From: Sphingobacteriales bacterium
Lineage (GTDB): Bacteria > Bacteroidota > Bacteroidia > Chitinophagales > Chitinophagaceae
NCBI GenBank assembly: GCA_012270485.1
Contig: JAAXIF010000098.1
Location: forward strand, 243,113-307,112
Reading direction: 5' to 3'
DNA: 64,000 nt
Shown: one piece after another, positions 58,254 through 64,000 of the stretch
Layout of the letters: every line of letters starts with the position of its first letter
Position numbering within the stretch: position 1 is the stretch's first letter
The notes under the pieces: generated by a model
What the model was told of the DNA's origin: nothing
What the model saw: only the letters and a program-made list of their open reading frames with translations
The model's database searches: none
Position numbers and translations under genes: made by a program

Positions 58254-58970
58254 TCAGCTTACAAAAGTGCCTACATTCATCCCTTCAACCACTTTCAGCA
58301 GGTTTCCGGGTTTGTTCATATCAAACACAATAATGGGGAGTTTGTTTTCCATGCAAAGGGTGAAAGCCGTCATATCCATCACTTTCAGGTTATTGGTGAT
58401 ACATTCCTGAAAACTGATTTTATCATATTTAGTGGCAGTAGGATCTTTCTCCGGATCCGCTGTATATACGCCATCAACACGGGTACCCTTTAAAATCACA
58501 TCTGCTTTCATCTCAATGGCACGAAGAGAACCTGCTGTATCTGTTGTGAAATAAGGATTACCGGTACCTGCTCCAAAAATCACCACCCTTCCTTTCTCCA
58601 AATGACGCAAAGCTTTTCTGCGGATATAAGGCTCAGCTACCTGCTCCATATTGATGGCACTTTGTAAACGGGTATACACGCCAATCTTCTCCAACATCGC
58701 CTGCATCGCCATGGCATTGATCACCGTAGCCAGCATACCCATATAATCGCCATGTGCTCGCTCAATACCACTCTCTGCCTCATTCATGCCTCGATAAATA
58801 TTTCCTCCACCAATCACAATCGCTACCTGAACCCCTAAATTGGTCACGAGTTTGATATCGTGCGCATATTGTTCAATGATCTGCGGGTTGAATGGATCAC
58901 CATTTTTTTGATCGCCTAATAAGGCTTCACCCGATAACTTGAGGAGGATTCTTTTGAACTTAGGAAGCAT
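58254..58970 (-). CDS. pyrH: UMP kinase
   Basis: A 238-residue cytosolic enzyme of the amino-acid-kinase fold that makes UDP from UMP and ATP. It begins [19 protein letters not shown]. Motifs [65 protein letters not shown], and the C-terminal [35 protein letters not shown] are all typical. Bacterial UMP kinase is essential and is controlled by GTP and UTP. It is upstream of the orphan tolC gene on the same strand. Confidence 0.96.
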   Translation of the reverse strand: MLPKFKRILLKLSGEALLGDQKNGDPFNPQIIEQYAHDIKLVTNLGVQVAIVIGGGNIYRGMNEAESGIERAHGDYMGMLATVINAMAMQAMLEKIGVYTRLQSAINMEQVAEPYIRRKALRHLEKGRVVIFGAGTGNPYFTTDTAGSLRAIEMKADVILKGTRVDGVYTADPEKDPTATKYDKISFQECITNNLKVMDMTAFTLCMENKLPIIVFDMNKPGNLLKVVEGMNVGTFVS

Positions 58971-59025
58971 GGGAATGATTTGTTTGCAAATAACCTGAAT
59001 TTTTGGTCAAATGCCAAATGAGAGA

Positions 59026-59229
59026 ATGGCGGATGTCTGATGTCTGATGTCTGATTTGATTAGCAGAAGATTAGCGATGAGCTGCAGGCTGCACGCTACA
59101 GGCTACAAGGGGTTTGATGAATTCCCTCATGCGTCTCTGAGGTAATAGTCCTTAAGACTCCTGTGTCGAACAAATAAACCATACCCCATGAACTATAACC
59201 TATGAGCCATCAGCTACCAGCAAATCCGC
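59026..59229. repeat. Word-repeat region before and within the end of the beta-lactamase gene
   Basis: Between ATGGCGGAT (59026-59034) and ATCCGCCAT (59224-59232) lies a mosaic: tandem GGATGTC/TGATGTC/TGATGTC (59031-59051), GCTGCAGGCTGC and GCTACAGGCTAC (59081-59106), and on the right ACCATACCCCATGAACTATAACC and CTATGAGCCATCAGC. The word at 59200-59214 matches 18193-18207 (inverted) in 14 of 15 positions. The right part encodes the last residues of the beta-lactamase. Confidence 0.7.
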
Positions 59230-59934
59230 CATTTCTATGGAGTGCTTCAATGAGTTGAGATCATTCCAGTCGCTATGCGCAACAATGATGTGTTTGGGAG
59301 ACGGGTATTTTTGTTGTACTCTTTTTAAGGTGTTGGCATATTCTTTCACATTACCATCTCCTAAAAATCCTAGATTGGTATCCGAAGCACCTTTGATCAA
59401 ACATCCGCCATACAATACTTTCTCTGTGGGAAACCAAATCACAATATTATCTTCCGTATGACCCGGACCCGGATAAAATATTTCAAATCGGTAATTCCCA
59501 ACCTGAAACAAAGTGTCTTTATTCATGAGAAAAGCAGCTCGCTTCGCAGCATTCTTTTTACTCAGTTCATCTGTTTTTCGAGTAGTATAAGTCTTGATAC
59601 CTTTTTGATGATAATATTCCAATCCCGCTGTTTTATCGCTATGCCAATGGGTAGCAAAAGCCATGATGACGGGTTGATGATGTCTGGCTTGTATGCTGTC
59701 TAACAAAGGCTGAAACTGCGTAGTATCCCAAGGTGTATCAAACATGACCACACCATCCTTTGTAACCACATACATTCCATTCGCAGGTACTTGTGTATTT
59801 TGATAAGTATTGTACGTGGTGTAGATATAAAAAATATTTGTAAGTGCTGTGATCTTGAGTTTGGGGTTTGTTGATTGTGCAATCAACGGTGTGATTAAAA
59901 AAAGAAAGCCAAAAGACAATAATAATTTACGCAT
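59200..59934 (-). CDS. Subclass B1 metallo-beta-lactamase
   Basis: A 244-residue exported zinc hydrolase. Signal peptide about residues 1-20 (ending IAQ). The B1 ligands are complete: HWHSDKTAG (His-x-His-x-Asp), GPGHTEDN (His), GGCLIKG (Cys) and VAHSDW (His). The wording VVMFDTPWDTTQ and FYPGPGHTEDNIVIWFPTEKVLYGGCLIKG is that of B1 enzymes encoded on Bacteroidota chromosomes, which hydrolyse beta-lactams including carbapenems. The last residues (VADGS) are encoded by repeat words, suggesting a recently altered C-terminus. The ATG at 59934 begins the signal peptide. Activity is predicted, not shown. Confidence 0.88.
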   Translation of the reverse strand: MRKLLLSFGFLFLITPLIAQSTNPKLKITALTNIFYIYTTYNTYQNTQVPANGMYVVTKDGVVMFDTPWDTTQFQPLLDSIQARHHQPVIMAFATHWHSDKTAGLEYYHQKGIKTYTTRKTDELSKKNAAKRAAFLMNKDTLFQVGNYRFEIFYPGPGHTEDNIVIWFPTEKVLYGGCLIKGASDTNLGFLGDGNVKEYANTLKRVQQKYPSPKHIIVAHSDWNDLNSLKHSIEMADLLVADGS

Positions 59935-59975
59935 AAAATAGATAATGAGGATTTGAAGCAATATACCCATTTACA

Positions 59976-60098
59976 GTCATCCTAAGGAGCGTTTATAGCA
60001 TCATCCGAAACTTTTGGAAAGTTTTAGAACTTTCCAAAAGTTCATCTGTACCCTTCGTCGTCATTTCCGACTCTCGTCGGAAGACTCCTTAGGGTGAC
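59976..60098. repeat. Three-stem structured intergenic element
   Basis: Outer arms GTCATCCTAAGGAG (59976-59989) and CTCCTTAGGGTGAC (60085-60098) pair with one mismatch. Inside are a perfect 13-bp hairpin, CTTTTGGAAAGTT-ttag-AACTTTCCAAAAG (60011-60040), and CCGAC-tctc-GTCGG (60067-60080). The word ACCCTTCGTC (60050-60059) recurs at 61611-61620. It lies between the divergent beta-lactamase and hypothetical genes and looks like a dispersed palindromic repeat. Confidence 0.8.
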
Positions 60099-60187
60099 AA
60101 CTTTATCTTATATAACAACTCCTTACTTATATTTGGAATATGATAACCTGTTTAGGATATTATGATTCAATAAAACAATCCAATACT

Positions 60188-61078
60188 ATGAATCTACTTT
60201 CAGTTCTTCGATCCGGTTTTTGTATAGCAGCCATGCTCATAACACAGGATACCATTGCGCAGATGACTACGCAATTCCTTGAACCCAATATATCCATCAC
60301 CTATGATACCACCCGATTCAAACCCTACAAGCGTGATATTTTTACCTTTCGGGTGCAGGGCGAACAGACTGAAATAAAATTGAGTCCCGGACTTTCGGAA
60401 AAAGCCCCTTCACTTGATAATAAAAAAACAACCAATCTTTCTGAACTGGAAGACTACTATAAAAATACAATAGACAGACTAAAAAAGGATCCCGGCTCCT
60501 TTTCTTTATCGGGCAATCCAGTGATTGAATATGAGCGAAAACCCTTAAAAATGGGATCGTTTCGAGGTTTTAGTTTTGTTGAGGAAGGTAAGAGTGATAA
60601 AAAACGTTATGCGCAGATATTTGCAAGTCATCTGTCTGCCAACGATTACACATCCATTCACTTACGCTCATTTGAGCAGAAACCGGTGGACATTCAATAT
60701 CAAATACTGACCGAATTCCTAAAAGGTTTTAAATCCTATTCAGCAGCAGAATTAGCTACACATGAAGCAGATATCCGAAAGAAATATACCGTAGTGGTGA
60801 GTAAGGCGGAGACTGTTCCGGCTTCATTACAGCAACGTGCAAAAGAATATATTGCCCTCGTACGCACCAAAGAGCCGATGCAAGACAAGATCAAAGAAGT
60901 ATACATATCTGTTGATGGCTACGCAGAAGTTTTTTCGCCCAATGAAAAAGGTGAAATCTATATCGCCACGAAAAGTAATAAAAAAGGAATGATAGAAAGA
61001 ACAGGTAGACTGATCGTCATTTCACCCATCGGTAAACACATCAGTATTCCATTTAGCTTTCAATATGAACAGCAATGA
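60188..61078 (+). CDS. Exported protein of unknown function (296 aa)
   Basis: A 296-residue protein with an N-terminal signal sequence (LLSVLRSGFCIAAMLITQDTIAQ, cleavage after IAQ). The mature part mixes beta-strand and charged helical segments, e.g. ISITYDTTRFKPYKRDIFTFRVQGEQTEIKLSPG, FRGFSFVEEGKSDKKRYAQIF and a late KKYTVVVSKAETVPASLQQ. No family is recognised; the shape suggests a periplasmic or outer-membrane lipid-facing domain. The ATG at 60188 begins the signal sequence. It is isolated, between the structured repeat element and the 583-bp non-coding stretch. Confidence 0.75.
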   Translation: MNLLSVLRSGFCIAAMLITQDTIAQMTTQFLEPNISITYDTTRFKPYKRDIFTFRVQGEQTEIKLSPGLSEKAPSLDNKKTTNLSELEDYYKNTIDRLKKDPGSFSLSGNPVIEYERKPLKMGSFRGFSFVEEGKSDKKRYAQIFASHLSANDYTSIHLRSFEQKPVDIQYQILTEFLKGFKSYSAAELATHEADIRKKYTVVVSKAETVPASLQQRAKEYIALVRTKEPMQDKIKEVYISVDGYAEVFSPNEKGEIYIATKSNKKGMIERTGRLIVISPIGKHISIPFSFQYEQQ

Positions 61079-61338
61079 TCTTGTACCGATATCACTTGGA
61101 ATATACTATTGCGCATAGATTCTAGTCCCCCATTTCCAGCAGAATAAACCCTGAAAAAACAGGAATACCATTAATGATATTAGTGTAGGTATTGCTTTTC
61201 TGCAGGGTGTACTTTCTAGACTCTACCACTCATCTTCAAAAGATGCAGCTTCCCACGATCGTCTCCCGAGGTAAGAGGGGGACGTTGCGGAGAACTTCTT
61301 TTTTGGATCGGGGTGACATTCCGGTATCACCCCGTTAC

Positions 61339-61381
61339 AAGTCCGTTATAAGTCCGTTATAAGTCCGTTATCGGTCCGTAT
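61339..61381. repeat. 11-bp tandem repeat AAGTCCGTTAT
   Basis: Three exact units at 61339-61349, 61350-61360 and 61361-61371 are followed by a degenerate CGGTCCGTAT. They come directly after the hairpin at 61309-61334. Tandem 11-bp units turn once per DNA helical repeat, so a protein could bind them on one face. Confidence 0.9.
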
Positions 61382-61610
61382 TCCAAGCGGTATTCATTCG
61401 AGTTTCATTTGATATTCATCCGCCCTCCATTCGTATTATATCAACCCTCCCCCTAGGTATCAGCTTATCGCCCCCTTATCTATCTAAGGTCGTTCATTAT
61501 GATTGCTTGGGGTTTTGCCAAAGAAAACCCCAAGAAGACCCGAAAGAAGTACGGCATATGTAATACGTAAGTGCGCTAATGAGTAAAAACGATTTGTTCA
61601 TACACCCGTC

Positions 61611-61633
61611 ACCCTTCGTCGGCGACGAAGGGT
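61611..61633. terminator. Perfect 11-bp hairpin just upstream of feoB
   Basis: ACCCTTCGTCG (61611-61621), centre g, CGACGAAGGGT (61623-61633). It ends 28 bp before the feoB start. No T-tract follows, so it is not a classic terminator; being so close to the start codon it may affect feoB translation. The same word occurs at 60050-60059. Confidence 0.5.
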
Positions 61634-61661
61634 TCCCAATCTCGTAACTACCTACCCCGTA

Positions 61662-63803
61662 TTGCCACTACTTTTGCAACCACATCCATTGAGCCACAAG
61701 AAATTACATATCGCCTTGGTAGGTAACCCGAATAGCGGGAAGAGTTCGCTCTTCAACAGCCTTACCGGATTGAACCAGAAAGTGGGCAACTTTCCCGGTG
61801 TTACCGTTGACAAAAAGACCGGCAGCACCCGTTTGGATGACCGCACCGAAGCTGAACTCATTGACCTGCCCGGTACATATAGTCTGTATCCGCGCAGGGC
61901 CGATGAATGGGTGGCGTACAAGGTGCTCATGGGCGCCGATACCGATCTGAAAGCTGATGTAGTATTGCTCGTGGCCGATGCCAGCAACCTCAAACGCAAC
62001 CTGCTCTTCTGTAGTCAGATGATTGATCTGAAGATTCCGGTAGTGATGGCACTCACCATGAATGATATCGCTTCCAAAAAAGGTATCAAGATCGATATCA
62101 GTGGACTAGAAGCCGATCTCGGTATTCCCGTTGTGGCAGTGAACCCCAGAAAAAACAAAGGTCTCAACGAACTCAAGAAAGTATTGGCACAGGTATCCAG
62201 ACTGGGTAACAGTGCCGTACCTCGTGATTTCATCGACAATAAAAAACTGGCAGCGCCATCCATCGATGCCATTCAACAACTCGATGGCTCTTTGAGTGAT
62301 TATGCTGCTGTACATTATCTCATCAACCACGAAAGTTTTCCACTCAGCGAAACTGTTCAGCAAAAAATAGAACAGATAGAGATCGATCATAAATTCAATC
62401 CTACCAAAACACAGGCTGAAGAAATCATGCATCGATACACACGTATCCGCCAGATCATGCAGCAAAATGTATTGGAGCCCGGACCGCTTGAGAAAAAACT
62501 CTTTACCGATAAATTAGACAACCTACTTCTACATCATACCTGGGGTTATGTGATCTTGTTATCCGTTCTCTTTCTCTTGTTCCAAAGTATTTTCTGGCTC
62601 GCCGCATTTCCGATGGATGGTATTGAATGGGGCTTTGCTGAGATCAGCGGATGGTTGGGTACGCATCTTCCTTCCGGCTGGTGGAGTGATCTCATCATCA
62701 ATGGACTGGTAGCCGGTTTGAGCGGCATCCTGGTTTTCGTTCCACAGATCATGATCCTTTTCGGATTGATCACCATTCTCGAAGACACCGGTTATATGGC
62801 GCGCATCAGTTTCCTCAGTGATAGACTCATGCGTAAAGTTGGATTGAACGGTAAAAGCGTGATGCCCATGGTGAGTGGTTTTGCTTGCGCTGTTCCTGCC
62901 ATCATGAGTGCTCGTAATATCGAGAACAGAAAAGAACGTTTGCTCACCATCATGGTTACACCACTCATGAGTTGTAGTGCACGTTTACCGGTATACACGA
63001 TTTTGATTTCTTTGGTGATTGATGATACTTATTATTTGGGCTTTCTCAGTTTACAAGGTTTGGTGATGATGGCACTCTACTTACTCGGTACAGTGATGGC
63101 ACTCATCGTGAGTTATGTGATGAAGTGGTTCATCAAGATCAGTGAGAAAAGTTTCTTCATCCTCGAACTCCCCATCTACCGTGCCCCTCGTTGGAAAAAT
63201 GTAGTCATCACCATGGTAGAGAAAGCACGCATCTTCGTTACCGATGCGGGTAAAGTCATCATGGTCATCAGCTTATTGCTGTGGTTCTTGAGTAGTTATG
63301 GTCCGGGGGACAGAATGGAAAAAACGGAGACAAAATATGTAGCACTGATCCAGCAAATGCCTGATCAGATTGATTCTTTACAAAGACAATTGTCTACCGA
63401 AAAATTACAGAACTCTTATGCCGGTATCCTCGGACAATTCATTGAACCTGCGATTCAACCTTTAGGATACGATTGGAAAATTGGTATCTCTCTCATCACT
63501 TCTTTTGCGGCACGTGAAGTATTTGTGGGCACCATGGCTACACTCTATAGTGTGGAAGAATCGGATGATAGTTCTTTACGTGCCAAACTGCAATCTGCGA
63601 AACATGCGGATGGTTCTAAAGTATATACACTGGCTGCGGCACTTTCACTCATGGTGTTTTATGTGTTGGCGATGCAGTGTATGAGTACACTCGCTGTTGT
63701 AAAGCGTGAAACCAAAAGTTGGAAATGGCCCACCATTCAATTGATCTACATGACCGTTCTTGCTTACGGAATGAGTTGGATTACTTATATACTGTTTAGT
63801 TAA
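61662..63803 (+). CDS. feoB: Ferrous iron transport protein B, TTG start
   Basis: A 713-residue inner-membrane GTP-dependent Fe(II) importer. The G domain is intact: ALVGNPNSGKSSLFNSLTG (P loop, G1), FPGVTVDKKTG (G2), LIDLPGTYSLYP (G3) and ALTMNDIA (G4). It continues through the GDI helical region to the gated membrane core (SCSARLPVYTILISL, VMPMVSGFACAVPAIMSARN, SFAAREVFVGTMATLYS). The frame opens only with TTG at 61662 (or later TTG codons); no ATG precedes the P loop. No feoA lies upstream, where 583 bp of structured non-coding DNA sits instead, so FeoA is either fused elsewhere or absent. Regulation by iron is likely but no Fur site was identified. Confidence 0.95.
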   Translation: MPLLLQPHPLSHKKLHIALVGNPNSGKSSLFNSLTGLNQKVGNFPGVTVDKKTGSTRLDDRTEAELIDLPGTYSLYPRRADEWVAYKVLMGADTDLKADVVLLVADASNLKRNLLFCSQMIDLKIPVVMALTMNDIASKKGIKIDISGLEADLGIPVVAVNPRKNKGLNELKKVLAQVSRLGNSAVPRDFIDNKKLAAPSIDAIQQLDGSLSDYAAVHYLINHESFPLSETVQQKIEQIEIDHKFNPTKTQAEEIMHRYTRIRQIMQQNVLEPGPLEKKLFTDKLDNLLLHHTWGYVILLSVLFLLFQSIFWLAAFPMDGIEWGFAEISGWLGTHLPSGWWSDLIINGLVAGLSGILVFVPQIMILFGLITILEDTGYMARISFLSDRLMRKVGLNGKSVMPMVSGFACAVPAIMSARNIENRKERLLTIMVTPLMSCSARLPVYTILISLVIDDTYYLGFLSLQGLVMMALYLLGTVMALIVSYVMKWFIKISEKSFFILELPIYRAPRWKNVVITMVEKARIFVTDAGKVIMVISLLLWFLSSYGPGDRMEKTETKYVALIQQMPDQIDSLQRQLSTEKLQNSYAGILGQFIEPAIQPLGYDWKIGISLITSFAAREVFVGTMATLYSVEESDDSSLRAKLQSAKHADGSKVYTLAAALSLMVFYVLAMQCMSTLAVVKRETKSWKWPTIQLIYMTVLAYGMSWITYILFS

Positions 63804-63811
63804 AAACAAAT

Positions 63812-64000
63812 TATCTGCGTCAATCATGACAATCCGCTCCATCTGCGTTCCATTTACAACTATATAGAACACGGATTTTCATGATTTTCATGATCTACGC
63901 TGATTCAATTCGTGTACCACAAAAACTATCTGCGTCAATCATGATAATCCGCTCCATCTGCGTTCCATTTACAACTATATAGAACACGGATTTTCATGAT
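63812..64000. repeat. Direct repeat, 74-bp units with 115-bp period, at the window edge
   Basis: TATCTGCGTCAATCATGACA starts copy 1 (63812-63885), and copy 2 (63927-64000) matches it over 74 bp with one difference (C to T). The 41 bp between them hold TTTTCATGATC and ACGCTGATTCAATTCG. Copy 2 runs to the last base of the window, so the array may continue. Words such as ATCTGCGTC and ATCCGC recur within the unit. Confidence 0.95.

Larger units (their letters stand above)
61079..61661. other. 583-bp non-coding region upstream of feoB with several hairpins and an 11-bp tandem repeat
   Basis: No protein-like ORF spans this gap, and there is no feoA. It holds a perfect 8-bp hairpin CGGGGTGA/TCACCCCG (61309-61334), then three copies of AAGTCCGTTAT (61339-61371) and a degenerate fourth, a perfect 10-bp hairpin TTGGGGTTTT/AAAACCCCAA (61507-61533), and ACCCTTCGTCG-G-CGACGAAGGGT (61611-61633). 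The mixture may be a leader RNA, a regulator site for iron control, or decayed repeats. Which is not clear from sequence. Confidence 0.6.

Noticed and set aside
61499..61570. Short plus-strand frame before feoB (about 23 codons, starting ATGATTGC)
   Set aside because: Too short, overlaps a perfect hairpin, and shows no protein-like pattern; FeoA-like content is absent.
61339..64000. Repeats near the end of the window as a CRISPR array
   Set aside because: The 11-bp units have no spacers and the 74-bp units repeat at 115 bp with nearly constant intervening sequence; no cas gene is present.
1..64000. tRNA, rRNA, insertion sequences, prophage genes or an origin of replication
   Set aside because: No transposase, integrase, tRNA cloverleaf, rRNA stretch or DnaA-box cluster was recognised on reading both strands.

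Overview
The window looks like chromosomal DNA of a Bacteroidota bacterium, most likely family Chitinophagaceae. The support is the gene families (DUF5686 and OMP_b-brl_3 outer-membrane barrels with carboxypeptidase-like N-terminal domains, DUF4097, DUF2911, AIM24, a Bacteroidota-type B1 metallo-beta-lactamase, a deoxyhypusine-synthase homologue), the TAnnTTTG-type -7 promoter boxes, the lack of strong Shine-Dalgarno sites, and moderate-to-low G+C. Family-level placement is inference. No rRNA, tRNA, CRISPR array, prophage or insertion sequence was recognised.

Layout. (1) 1-7.8 kb, minus strand: start of a DUF1015 gene, then an inositol-lipid cluster: TetR regulator, myo-inositol-phosphate synthase, PgpA-type phosphatase, GtrA protein, DUF5686 barrel, CDP-alcohol phosphatidyltransferase fused to a DUF4833 domain, and a PAP2/AUR1-like enzyme. 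Together these could make phosphatidylinositol phosphate, phosphatidylinositol and inositol-phosphoceramide. (2) 7.9-9.7 kb: serC and a DUF502 membrane protein. (3) 9.7-16.8 kb: a TetR-controlled TolC/MFP/RND efflux operon with a recognisable promoter, operator and terminator. (4) 16.9-31 kb: single genes and short operons (GxxExxY protein, AIM24, TIGR02757, a TonB-receptor-like barrel, an XRE/membrane-protein pair, a GH9-deacetylase fusion, FAH, YjjG-like HAD, SDR, an LpxH-like phosphoesterase with a glycosyltransferase). (5) 31-39 kb: flavin reductase; psd-cdsA-DUF2007-CPBP protease (membrane lipid and stress genes); dusB; glutathione peroxidase; ALDH; AKR. (6) 39.4-47.3 kb: ECF sigma factor / membrane partner / DUF4097 operon, CNNM-type protein, a deoxyribosyltransferase-like gene lacking a normal start codon, tatC, rpiB, M28 peptidase. 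(7) 47.4-50.6 kb: an A+T-rich restriction-modification island (PLD-type endonuclease, C protein, N6-adenine methyltransferase). (8) 50.7-64 kb: DHS-like protein, PepSY-like and SdpI-like proteins, AcpH, DUF2911, two methionine-related PLP enzymes, an orphan TolC, pyrH, a B1 metallo-beta-lactamase, and feoB preceded by 583 bp of structured non-coding DNA.

The most striking non-coding feature is a set of about ten intergenic hairpins built from short repeated words. Examples are TGTGAATCTGTGGC, seen three times with loops of exactly 8 nt, and AGTCCATGGTC-type words, seen three times with arms of about 31-38 bp. Many begin within a few bases of a stop codon or contain it, and in one case repeat-like sequence appears to encode the C-terminus of a protein. 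The best candidates for something new are these hairpins, the phosphatidyltransferase-DUF4833 fusion in the inositol-lipid operon, and the PLD-type restriction system with a perfect C-box abutting the start codon of its regulator.
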